A DNA stretch of 64,000 bases from Glandiceps talaboti (taxonomy: Eukaryota; Hemichordata; Enteropneusta; Spengelidae), in assembly GCF_964340395.1 (NCBI RefSeq), contig NC_135564.1, positions 17,050,957-17,114,956 on the forward strand, in the 5' to 3' direction. This document shows, piece after piece, positions 11,600 through 24,263 of the stretch (positions are counted from its first letter, which is position 1; each line of letters opens with the position of its first letter). A program made the translations under genes and the position numbers. Under the pieces are notes generated by a model, which was not told the DNA's origin, did not search any database, and worked only from the letters and a program-made list of their open reading frames with translations.

Positions 11600-14360
11600 T
11601 CCTGGGAATGTCTTTAACGGTAATCTCCGACTTCACTGCTTCTCTGTGTAGCCCCGACCTCATCTAGTCGTTATAATGGTTCTCAAATGTATTTTACGAC
11701 ACCTTATATCACACAAATGGACTATCAGGTACATGGTAGTTTGCTTGGGAATGAGAGTATGAAAAGTCGAAAACCTGTTCATGAGCTAAATAGTTAAAAG
11801 TGCGCGTATAAATGTTATTATACCTTGGCATGCTTTCTAAATTTAACATTTGACCTTAGTAGTAGGCAGGCATTGAGTTGACAGCGTGATATTCGATCTC
11901 GAGCTCTGGTCGCCATTCATTTTGTGACGGTTAACGTTTACAAGTTTTCGTTCCCTGCACCAGATAAGTCGCCCATCTGCGAAACTGGTGTTATAGGTGA
12001 TCTTAATCTTACAATTCGGTATTTTAATTACAGTGTTAAAATTTAAGTCAAGTACAAAACACCAGATGAAATGTTGATGGAGGAGATGCCCACACTAGTA
12101 AGGGAGCCTTCAGTACTTACAAGGGGGCGGAGGGGGCATATTTTACAAAACGGTCCTTGGGGAGGGCCATATTTTTAGAAAATAGAATTAGGGGAGTATA
12201 ACATTTCACTTTGATTGACTCTTTGTATTATCTGACATTGCATTATTTTCTGATTTTGCATCCCACTGCTGCCACCGGCACCGCGCGTCACATTTTCTGA
12301 GCTGCCACATCTCACCATTGTATAGCAGTGGTTGTGTGCCCATCTAGTGTTTGTGAGTTCTAGCCTGAACCTATGCCAATTAGATGTAAACACGGAAATT
12401 AACTAATGCAGTGCCTCCACAGTAGTAGGAAATAGTTATCGATGTGGTTACAGTGGTTGGATAGAGTCATTGCCATTGATTCTGGAACGTGTGACTCTTT
12501 CCAAGTCTAGTAGCTTTTTAACCCGATGTTCTTTAAAATATTTCAACGGCAAGGGGTAGACATATGTCAGGGAAATGCAATTTAAAGAGGTCGCTTTTTA
12601 GAAAAAGGAATCGGGGAGGGGGTGTCACATTTAACGCAACAGACGTGCTTGATTTCCCCTTACCCCCCCCCCCCCCCATGTAATGATTGAAGTCTCCCTA
12701 AAGGTTGTTGGCGGCACAGTTGAGACGGAGAAATGTCTTGAGTACACAGGGCTTTAAAGTTACATTGCAGTTGCTTGATATACATCTTTGTTGTAACAAG
12801 AGTATTTGAAAGAGTCTCTATGAGCTATATCGAGTATCAAAAGGGCAAAACTGGAGGTTACAGTCTTTGAAAAAAATGAGAAAGGTTATCTGTGCAGTTG
12901 AACTGAGAATAAAAACTTAGATTACTGATAACGATAGATGCCAAATCGTTGCATGTGACATCTATATCCTTTCGCATCATTTACAACTTGGAGTTTTGAC
13001 GGTGTCTATTCGCGCCATTTACAGATTTTGACGACAGCTTTTGATTCGAAAAACAAAACAACTGATTATCGACCAGTGTGCGATTGATAATGATATGGAC
13101 GCCGAGAAGTCTGGCATACCTGCCATGGACCATTTGTTGCAAAACGAGTTCAGAGAAATGACCATTGTATAAAATAGTACATTTGTTGTCAACTCATTTT
13201 GGCGGCAAAAATTTGGAGGGGAAAGTTTAACAGTATGATAGTAACTTATCTTATGAGGTGATAACATTTAATTTCTAAAGTAGAATTTGTCAATGCTGTC
13301 GTTTCTCAACATGTCCAATATAAATTAGTTTTCATACGAACTTGGCTTGGCATTCCTTAATACCCCGCCGTCATTTTTCAAATTAATCAAAATTAGAGTC
13401 GTAAGGGACGTCAAACAGTAAAATTTATCAGCGTCGTTAAAGAGTAATCATCGTTAAAATATGCCACAAAATTATAGGTGACATTCTACTGCATGATCTT
13501 TGACCTCCAGATTGGGTCAAATTCAGGCTACGGCCAAATGCATGGCATAATTTGTGAAACTTTAAGAGAGTTTATAAAGCAGTCAATCACAAGGGCGCGA
13601 ATGCCTATCAGATCTCTCAAATGTGCATTTGGTGACATGGATTTGTTCGATAGAGACTAAATTAATATGTATGATCCGTGACATCTCTGCAAATTCTGGC
13701 CACGAGGGGATATTTGATGAGGTAGATAGTTTTCTGGAATGCGGCGTTTAGCAGTCAATTTGTAATGTGTACAGTCATTTACACCTCGGTGTCTGATAAA
13801 GTCGTTAACATTGTTATGTACAGGAAGTTACCAGTGCTTGTAACCCAGCTGACCGTGCCATGCTTCCGTCATAAAAAAGACAACAACGTGACATTACTTC
13901 ATCCTAACTCTATCCTCGTTTGTAGGCCGGAAAGAGCAACTCTTTTTTGACAGTCTTCTCATTAGACTCCTAATTAACATCAATATAATTTGATTAGTGC
14001 TTATATTGTTTAACTTTTAACATTGCGCTTGTATGTCAAAAATACATTTACCATATTTGCCAAGATCTTGTTTCTTCATCACATTGATCTGTGTATAGTT
14101 TGTGTTCCAGCAATGCTATTCTCGTATATCAAACTTTCCTTTACTCAGCTACAAGTAGATCTAGAGAACGCTTTTTGCCCTCGGAAATAAAAATCTTAAG
14201 CTTATGTTGTTACTTTAATCATGAAAACTGAATTCCATTATTAGTTAAAAATCAAGAAAAAAACAGGAATCATCGTACACATGTTTGAAAAACATATACA
14301 AATGATATCAAAATTAGGTCATTTTCGAATCCAATATGGCCGCCATTTACTATCATAATG
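11600..14360. other. Gene-free stretch
   Basis: I see no exon or RNA gene here. A few homopolymer runs occur (for example C at about 12664-12677) and a G-rich, A-rich patch lies near 12110-12200. The short frames show no domain. Confidence 0.5.
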
Positions 14361-14362
14361 CT

Positions 14363-14665
14363 AAAGGGAACACCATTCTAAGAAATGAAGATATTTTCAA
14401 AAACTTTGGGTTCTGGAGAGTCATTTCATGATTTTACATCACCAACAATCGATATTCGCGACTACTAAGTGCTTGTTCACCTATTACATAGCATTTCTGC
14501 TGACTCCCATGATGCAATGTGGCACACAGCTACACATTGGCACAACTTCAAATTGATGTTTCTCTGAAATTTCGCGTAATGTAGGTGATGTAAAATCAAG
14601 AAATGACTCTCCAGAACCCAAAGTATTTGGAAATGCCTTCGTTTCCTGGAGTGGTGTTCCCCTTT
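14363..14665. mobile_element. Foldback (long inverted repeat) element, arms about 80 bp
   Basis: The left arm at 14363-14443 (aaagggaacacc ... atcacc) pairs with the right arm at 14583-14665 (ggtgatgtaaaatca ... gtggtgttcccc) with scattered mismatches. About 140 bases separate the arms. There is no coding capacity. It looks like a foldback or MITE-type non-autonomous element of moderate age. Confidence 0.65.
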
Positions 14666-16800
14666 AACTCTATGGGGACATAAGAGGTTTCCTTGAAAAC
14701 AAAGATGGTTGTGGATCCCTTTAATTTCTTTCATTATTTTAAGAAGACAAGAAACAAATTTGCCAAATTTTGAGAGATTTTTATGAACTTCGATTTTCAG
14801 ACTAGGATTGGTTCCAAAGGTGCTTTCTGTAAAGGCTGTAACTGGTACAGGAGGATTTCTTGGGTCGGTTTTCTTACAAAAAATAACATGGAACCAATAA
14901 TGCGGATTGGGATTTTAGTGATTGGAAAGCAAAATCTAAAATCCTTATCCGTACGGATTCCAAGCTATACAAATAACCACTTTATTTATCCTACGTGTTA
15001 CTCATCTTCAGATTGAATGAAGTAGGTGTAGTATGTGTAGCTATACGCACTTTGAGACGGGAATGTGATAAACTGTTTTATCAAACATTGTCTACACACT
15101 CAAAATTATTTTTATGCTGTTTATGTCTTTGCATAATGTAAGTATATACGCAGAAATTTACCTATATGCAATTCTGAACCAATACTACATGTATACTTCA
15201 AAATTAAGTCACTACATATTCAGGATTATGTCACAAAAAATGACCCTCTTTCATTTTTTTAGCTACCGTTATTGCAACTTTAACACTATGTCGGAATTTG
15301 AAAAGTGCGTCAGTATACGGACAAAGATTTAAAAACAGTCTGACAGGTGCTAATGTTTACACAATGCACAGGTCTCTTGAATGATTAATTATTTTCCAAT
15401 AATTGACTCAACAGAGTGGAATCTTCGAAAGCTATATGTTTTCGGGGGCCGCATTTGCAGCTTTGTTCCCGGCTAACTGTAAAATCAGAAAGGAATATCG
15501 TCTCGGAGCAGTAAATAATCTGAACCCAAGCTAGAAGCACGTATGTCGGAGACGTACATCAGCACTCAACTATTAATAGCTCGTACTGAACATATTTGAA
15601 ATTTTAAAAGATACATACTGCCATGTTTCTATTTGAGAATTTTTTTTCTTCTGATTTAGGCGCGTGTCGTGAGTTGCTTTTTTAGATACCATCAACAACG
15701 TCTCGTCAATTTCTTCAAACTTGTCAGAGAATACATTATCTCTTTAAAGAGAATACATGATTTGAAATAAAGTAATGTAAGAAACCGGAAATTACAATAA
15801 AATGCAGATCGCCAGATCAGTGAAATATGGTCTCGTGTACAGAGAACGTAGTGTAGGTGAATGTATTTACCTGTGGTTTCATTTATCCGTTTTTTGTTTA
15901 TTTTTGTTTTGTTGGGGGGGGGGGGGGGGTTAGCATGCATCGTACAAGTTAATTTGCCTTTGCTGACCCCCCCCCCCCAGCAGCTACGAAAATGTCTTCT
16001 TGCTAACTGACATACCTGTATTGTGACATCATTTGCAAATTAATCAAATAACACGAGCAACTGGTACGTCTCGCTTGACTATATGTAAACACCAAAACTG
16101 TCGGTCAGGAGGAATAAAATCATAACCCAAGAATGAAAGTTCACAACTTTGTTGTCACGTATCAGACAACAACTGAACTTAAATTCGACAAAGCTTAATC
16201 AACAGTTCTAGGGAGACACAACTCATCTAATAACCATATAATTTATTGCGACCTTTGAACTTTTATCACGGTTCTTTATGACGCTTGATCCCACCAAATC
16301 ACACCACATGACACACATAATTCCTCCAAAGCAACCAATAAAGATGACGCACGTTGACAACTGTTTCTAGTGTACCAGTGAGTCTTGCACCCTTTCAACT
16401 TTTACATTATTTTGCATTTGTAGGTGATTGTGGCATGCATGTTTATTCGTTTTCAATTGAACGCACATGTGTAGCTTTAACTTAAGTCAGTTTATTTAGT
16501 ATTTTGTTCTAGATGACTACTAACTTTTGGTGTCATGTTTGCTGACGTATTCGTTGACGTACGGCAAGTGTGCAACCATAGAAATTATCAAGATTGATGT
16601 TGGCCGGAATTCTGTGGTCGAAGAAGTTATAAATTTAATGACAAGTAATTTGTTGAATACATATTTTGCTGGGATGAATTTACCAAAGACATCTATTAGA
16701 AATTGGAATTTAACTTTACACCGAAACACAAACAATTTCCTCTGTCAAAATATAACCGGTACTTATTCACTTTATTAGCCCCAAAATGGTATATTTGACA
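14666..16800. other. Gene-free stretch
   Basis: No supported gene. A G run at about 15914-15929 and a C run at about 15966-15979 lie close together and could pair. The remainder is AT-rich unique-looking sequence with frames lacking any domain. Confidence 0.5.
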
Positions 16801-16817
16801 GTTTATTGAGTCTAGTT

Positions 16818-16887
16818 GTACATACATACATACATACATACATACATACATACATACATACATACATACATACATACATACATACAT
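16818..16887. repeat. (CATA)n microsatellite
   Basis: About 17 CATA tetramers. Frames on both strands over it are repeat shadows. Confidence 0.95.
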
Positions 16888-17048
16888 GTACACTCGTCAT
16901 TCTACCACACACAAACCAAGTTAAAATGGTATTTATATCCCGGCCGTTTACGTCACGACAATGCGCGTCTACGTCACTGATTTTGTGGTACTCAAAATAT
17001 GACACAAAACGTCCAAAATCACAATCCCTCTCCCTATTGGAATTAAGC

Positions 17049-17412
17049 TTGAACTACAGTCTGTTTTATGTTAGCGTTCACTGGCTCTGTTTGATACAAC
17101 TATGCAGAAACTTTTAAATAAATTATTCTACACTTCAAATGTGTAGGATAGTAAGATCTATTTCTTTTATTTGTTCATTTTGTGCGAATGAAATAAACCA
17201 TTTCAACATACTGTAACTAGACGCAAACACTATTTTGATATTTGTATGCGCTTGGTGGCACATAAGTTCATTTCATTTCATTACTGTATTCCATTCAATC
17301 TTGCTACAATGTATCTTACTGTAAATAGTAACATGTGTAGTTTCTTATTGGTTTCTGCATGATTGTATCAACACGGAGCAGTGAACGCTAACATGAAATG
17401 GGCTGTATATCG
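17049..17412. mobile_element. Foldback element, arms about 60 bp
   Basis: Sequence at 17049-17116, including atgttagcgttcactgg and tatgcagaaac, is mirrored in reverse complement at about 17352-17412 (gtttctgcatg, cagtgaacgctaacat). The arms are imperfect and about 235 bases lie between them. There is no open frame of note. It is probably a decayed MITE or foldback element. Confidence 0.6.
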
Positions 17413-18100
17413 TTCTACACGATTCTGCCTAATTCAGCAGAATACTCGTGGCATAACGGTTAGTCACAACTCACCTTCGACGCGACTCTTCGACTGAACG
17501 AACAAAAATATTGGGGAATAATACCTAATTTGTGATATATGTTATTCGTTTTGGTTTGTGGTTTTTCTTCTCTTTTTTTTTCTTTTTTTTTTGGGGGGGG
17601 GTTGTTTTTATTTTATAGAATTTGTTAGAAAGAACGTTGGATTGTCATAGTTATAACGACAGACTAAATTAATTTACACTGAATTCTTAGGCTAATTCAA
17701 AACGTTTTATCTTATTTTCCTGTTTCCTTTTAAAGATGTTGGTCTTTGTGTTCTTTTTGCCTCATATGTTTAAATTCAAAAAGAACAAAGAGCTTGTAAT
17801 AACAAAGTGAGTGAATTGTAGTAGACCATGCAATGAATACGAAGACGAAGTCACTACATTACCGCTATACATGTAAAAGGAAGTGAACAGACGTTGTATA
17901 TTATTTTAGCTTATCTATTCCAAATTATGCCGAAATAGAATAAATGTAAAAACAATTCCAAAAGTTGCAAAATTGAAACATTGTGACACTTTTATAATTA
18001 GTTGGTGAAAATGACAGACCAGTGTTATTTGACACCAGAATTGTGTTTTTCGCTTTCATCTTGAAGTTTCAGATAAACATATACTAGTTGTCTAGCTCTT

Positions 18101-18106
<6 letters not shown>

Positions 18107-18194
<88 letters not shown>
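18107..18194. repeat. (CT)n microsatellite
   Basis: About 44 uninterrupted CT dinucleotides. Confidence 0.95.
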
Positions 18195-18195
<1 letters not shown>

Positions 18196-19974
18196 AGTAC
18201 CTTGAAACTATCATAGTATTTGACACATCTTTTTGTGTGTGACATAACATGCAAATACATAATTGTTTTGTGGAACGCTTATATAGTTTCATAGTTCACA
18301 AAGCGACTTGTGTCTAAATCCTCATCTTTTCGTGAATCTCGTAACTGGAGAGACCGTCTAAATTAATCAGAATATGTTAAAATATTAAAAATGTGTGTGA
18401 AACATTCTAAGCCCTATAGGGAATCAATGTTATAAAACACGATCGAGTTATGTTCGATCTACAAAATTTAGTAATGTAGCAGCTAAGAATGCCGAGGACG
18501 GGAGACTTTTCGTTGTCGGACTTCAACAGTAGATAGCTTTCCACATACCGAAGATTTATGGCTCATGGACTAATATCTCAAATGTCACACTTCAACCCCT
18601 GGCGCAATACGGCTTCCATTAATACTCCTCGGCTGATATTTGAAACCACCATGAACACACATTTTGATACAAATTTTGACGTAAATGCACGTCTTTGCTA
18701 CCGATGAAACTTTAAAGAAAGCATGACTTCGTCTTGTGATGACTATCACTTGTACGTTATATTTACCATGTTTTAGTGACTGGATTACTCGTTACATACT
18801 AATGAAACTCTAATTTTGCTAATTATTGTTTCACCACCATCACGCGTCGTTATTTACAAATGTGGGTCGTGGCATCTAAGGGAGCAAAAAAGTCACAATG
18901 CTTTGCATGGACGCGTCTGTACTCCCCATGCGTGTATATTTCTCAGCTGCCGTGTACACGAGTTGCTCTATTATCGAATATTTTCAAAAAGTGAATGTAT
19001 TTTGTAAGATTTCTGGCTGTAAATTTAAATACTTCCACCCATAGAAGTTTAATGATACACAGATCAGATTTTGTTAAAGTAGTATTCCAACGAATTTTAG
19101 TTTTTTTTTGTTTATTCAAAGTAGATATTGGAGATATGTTCCATGAGCACACTTTATTCAATGAAATGTAAACATATTAGAGAGAGCGCCCTCACAAGTC
19201 TAGGTTTGAATACAAGCGAAATATAAATAAACTTTAATACCAGGGATTTGGTATACCCACCTAAGATAGAACAAATTATCGCTTTGTAATAATTGGAAAC
19301 TAAGAACCCACAAGAGACACTTCTAAAACATTTTTTTGCAAATCGGAGCAAGGAGCCACTGAAAGCCAATGACAGAATTCTTACTTATTAAAAAAACTTC
19401 CTTTTAGGAGTAGAGTCCGTACTTGTGGAATCTTTTAGCTGCCTTGTTGGCTAACGAGGACTCACTTTAACTCATTCGTGTATCACTTACTACAGATGTG
19501 TATTGTTTTGAAATTGTATTCCAGTTTCTAAAACTGCCGCCAAAGTAACCTGACAGTGTTCGTCAGTGTCTAACTACACCCCACCAGTCCCATGCCTAAC
19601 ACGGTATACTTCAAATGATCGTATTTCACCATACCTTCCCAGCAGGCCTGTGTTGTGAACGTAAAAATAGTAATTTGTAACCATGTCCAAGTATCCATAT
19701 GTGTACTACTTCTGCGTTGTATATTTACTATAAACAATACGAAGTATCGCACTTTGTCTGTACAATGAAAACCATGCCGTATGAAACAGCCTGAGTGCTG
19801 CCAGGTTCGACTAAAATCTTACTGCCACATTTCATTGCCTGGCTAGACAGAACGTCTTAAACATAGCTACCTTTTCGTTGCATTAGACGCCATATGCTTA
19901 GCAGATTGTTACATTGTAAAGGATTTGGCGTCGATTTGTATGAAGGTATTTACACAGGGGAAATGTACTAGCTA

Positions 19975-20225
19975 TATAAGAACAGATTTTTGCTGAGCAA
20001 GGTGATAACATGTTACAGTATAGTATAATGTTAGTAAGATTTTTATGGCGGCAAATGATAAAATGTAGCAATTGATATTAATATATGACTTTTGCTGAAC
20101 TTGGTTATAAAATGTAGCAATGTTAGTAAGATTTTGTTGAGTCAGATGATAAAATGTAGCAATGTTGACAAATGATTTTTGTTGAACAATGTAGCAATGT
20201 TAGTAAAGGATTTTTGTTGCGGTAA
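19975..20225. repeat. Degenerate tandem repeat, ~50-bp unit
   Basis: The words 'ataaaatgtagcaatg', 'ttagtaagattttt' and 'tgatttttgttgaac' recur in order about four to five times with irregular spacing. This is an old, decayed minisatellite. No coding content. Confidence 0.5.
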
Positions 20226-20759
20226 TGGATGAAACTGATGTTTGTGTTCAGCCAGACCAGACTACATTCTATTTCAGGGGACAGGGTTTTCATTGTCATA
20301 AAATAGGACGTGTTGTCCCGGTACCCTTGAACGAGAGAAACTCGTGTTGTTTAAACCTTGTATTATCGAAAAACAGCATAAGATAAACTAAAATTAAAGT
20401 ACTAACATAGTCTGCACGATATCGCTAAAACTAGGACAATGTCAAAATGTTAAAACCACTGATGAGGGAAAATCAATACAACACTAACCCGACATTTTGG
20501 AGATAATGTATTCTAAATTTTATAGAATATCTAAATTCTAAATCAACGAAAAATATTGTTTACCTTGAAAACTTTAATGAAAACAGTACAAAATAATTAT
20601 ATTCTCTTTGCTAGTGACTGTCAAGTGACTTTTTTCCTTTAAATATTATTATCTATTTGTTCGGATGTGATGACGAACATGTATCCCTCAACAAAAGAAT
20701 CTATATATTGGAGAGATAGTGAGAAATCACTCGACTAGGTGGGGATCTACTGTGTCTGT

Positions 20760-20881
<122 letters not shown>

Positions 20882-21401
20882 TGATGTATGCGAAATGTGT
20901 AAACACTTGAAATATATGGCTCTCCTTATGACTGTCAGCACTATATACTACTATGTGCCTTTCTAAAGTCTCGAAATACAGTCCGGCTCTTCACATACAT
21001 TCATCCCCGTCCGAATAAAAGTTCTGTACTACGCAAAATCAGCAAAAAGGGCATATGTCATGAAAACATACACAAATAAGCCACGATAACAGCACAACTC
21101 GGACAGTGCTACGCACACAGCTTTTTGTTTTCAACTTAGCATTCATAGTATTTGTATAGTCAATGCAGTGATCCACCCATCCAATTTCTATTATTATCCG
21201 TTGAAGTGAATAAGACATAGCCGCTCCTTTTTTCCCCGAGTGATAGTTGTTTTTCAAATAGCGTGCATCCACACCCAAAACACAATACATGCACTTTCTA
21301 GTTTTGGGGTAGTCACTATCAATACTTCCACGGTCACTCTCGTAGTGTTAACTTTAGGTTCACAACCTTGGTCTGCCTGTGTATGCTTTCTCCTTCGTAC
21401 A

Positions 21402-24263
21402 ATGAATAGATTTATTTCGGTAATTGTTTTAACTCTGTTTATTTGGAGTGGTCTTGTTCACGAAGGTGAGTACTTGCTATAATTTCGCCATTTAGTCTTA
21501 TTTGAAGTTAAAATAGTAATCTTTAATGAAAGCATTTTATTAGAATATACATGCATGTCTCTATAATATACGTTGATATCATGTTTACATATTCTCTTGG
21601 CTGTGTTGTCTTGGTAACGGCGTTGTTCTGACTACATGCGTATGCTATTACGTCAACTTTTGTCTCCAATGAATGTTGGGTCATGTTTTGTATTTTGCAA
21701 GCATAGTGAAGGTGAAATATCACACATAATTTATTCGAGTCAATTCAACTCTCTCGGGGTCAACGCTATACATACTCTACAAACAGTACACATATTCTAT
21801 GTACATGACTCGATCCCAACCACCTTAGAAGTTCAAATCAAGCTCAAATCCAGATTACAGTTACATTAATTCATATTGTTGCTTGTAGTTCAAGGTCGAC
21901 AGAAAGCGCACGATACAAGAAATCCACCGTGTAGATTACTTGAATTGAGGTTATTTTGACTGACTTTAAAAAAATGTCTCGTCGCTGAGGAAGCTTCCGT
22001 CACAATTGTACTTATATTCCGAATCGTACAAAATACAGGTGTTCTGATTGACCGTTACAATATGTAATGAAAATAAACAAAGTGACAAGAAAGTTCGTAT
22101 TTTGTTGAGGATCAGAGAAACGGTGTAGTGTAGTGTAGTGTAGTGTAGTGTAGTGTGGTGTGGTGTGGTGTGGTGTGATGTGGTGTGGTGTAAATTAGTG
22201 TAGAATGGTGTAGTGTAGTGTAGTGTGGTGTGGTGTAGTGTAGTATAGTACAGTACAGTGTAGTGTAGTGTAGTGTAGCATAGCGTAAGATAGTGTAGTG
22301 TAGTGTAATGCAGTGCAGTGTAGTGTAGTGTAGTGTAGTGTAGTGTAGTGCAGTGCAGTGCAGTGCAGTGCAGTGCAGTGCAGTGTAGTGTAGTGTAGTG
22401 TAGTGTAGTGTAGTGTAGTGTAGTGTAGTGTAGTTTAGTGTAGTGTAGTGTAGTGTAGTGTAGTGTAGTGTAGTGTAGTAGTGTAGTGTTGGGTTGGATT
22501 GGTGTTTTGACCGGAAGTGTATGATTCTGCTGACCCAGGATGACTGAGTTGTTAACCTGTACCGGTACCACTATCTCTGCTGTGTATTAGTAGTAGTCAT
22601 TGTGTTTATTTGCTGTTATTATTTTTGTCTTCTAACTTTACATAATTTGTTACCAACGAGACCTCGATTGTTTTCTAGTATACCGTCATAATACTACTAC
22701 TACTACTAATAATAATAATAATAATAATGTAATTACTGTAAAAAGAAAACACAGCAAGCTTACAACAGTATGACAATATGTAATACATACACACTGCCAG
22801 TTAAATAAATCTATAGCGGCGTCACCTATCAATGATTACAAAAAGCCATAGTTCACTCTACATTCAATTGTGATAAAGGGCACATATTACTTAACCATAG
22901 AGTTATTCTACCGTTGTTAAAAAGCTACCCGACACGTCATCGAATATTGAAGGCTAGGATTGTGTAATAACATTCATAGATTAACTGGCCAGGAATGTAA
23001 TATTTATCGTCCAGTTGATTACCAAACTTACAGTGACACAAATTGAGTTTATAATGCAGGTGATAATACTTATATTGACCGCTTATTAAACCAGTATATT
23101 GTTAATGTCGGCATAATGCCATGTAAAACTCGACTTTCGGCATTGTTACTACAGTTGGTGGCATGATACACACAGTGACACGTATAGTATTTATTACATT
23201 TTGAGGAAAACGTCATATGAGTCCTGCAAGTACAAATGTATCAATAGACACTCTATACTATGCTATGCTGTACTGTACTGTACTGTACTGTACTGTACTG
23301 TACTGTACTGTACTGTACTGCACTGTACTGTACTGTACTGTACTGTACTGTACTGTACTGTACTGTACTGTACTGTACTGCACTGTACTGTGCTATGCTG
23401 TGATGTGCTGTGCCGTGCTGTACTATACTATACTGTACTGCAAAGTACTATACTATACTATACTATACTGTACTGTACTGTACTGCACAGTACTATATTA
23501 TACTATACTGTACTATACTGTACTGTACTGTACTGTACTGTACTGTACTTTACTGCACAGTACTATACTATACTGTACTGCACAGTACTATACTATACTA
23601 CACTACACTAAACTGTACTATACTGTACTGTACTGTATTATATACTATACTATATACTAAACTATGCTATGCTACGCTACACTACACTGCACCACACTAC
23701 ACTACACTGCACCACACTACACTACACTACACTACACTACACTACACTACACTACACTACACTACACTACACTACACTACACTACACTACACTACACTAC
23801 ACTACACTACACTACACTACACTGTCTCTTAGATACAGGTAGGGAAAATATATATCAAGTCACAACGTTGTTACACTTTGAGCCTGTAGACAAGAAAAAC
23901 AACAAACTAAGAAATACTACTTGTCCCAGTGGCATGATACAGATTTCCTCAACATTTTAGTGTATGTACACTAAATTACGTCATCAAGTCGTTCATATTA
24001 CCAAATACATATCCTATGATGGGCTCTCTCCATTGTTGTGTGCATAGAATTCGATATGCTAATTTCATTTAACACCAACTTTGCAGCTCATCAGCAAACG
24101 TCTTTACCCATAACACTGCTTACAACTGAAGATGATTCGACTGATATCTCGATAACAATGGAAGTCACCCGAACGACCAAATCCAGTACCGTAGATGAAG
24201 TAACAACTGATTTGACAGATGAAGTGAGCCCTCAACGGTCGACAACAAGTCAATCAACAACAG
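21402..24263 (+). CDS. Receptor exons 1-2: signal peptide and Ser/Thr-rich stalk
   Basis: Exon 1 (21402-21465) encodes a leader beginning [19 protein letters not shown] and ends in phase 1 at gtgagt. The Met at 21402 is chosen because the hydrophobic core follows it at once; an in-frame Met also exists at 21240 but gives a long non-leader extension. Exon 2 (24087-24263) joins in phase and encodes a Thr/Ser-rich, lysine-poor segment typical of an O-glycosylated stalk. In MET the Sema domain would sit here. Exon 1 rests on the leader, donor and phase only, so a different first exon is possible. Confidence 0.65.

Larger units (their letters stand above)
21466..24086 (+). other. Receptor intron 1, dominated by pentanucleotide satellites
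   Basis: Donor gtgagt, acceptor ttgcag. It holds a (GTGTA)-type array at about 22121-22490 and a CTGTA/CACTA array at about 23265-23822, separated by about 780 bases of ordinary sequence. The 60-200-residue frames made of YTTLH or VLYCT are repeat shadows. Confidence 0.85.

Noticed and set aside
21966-22571. A 201-residue minus-strand frame rich in YTTLH
   Set aside because: It is a pentanucleotide array read in frame; 15-base periodicity keeps it free of stops.
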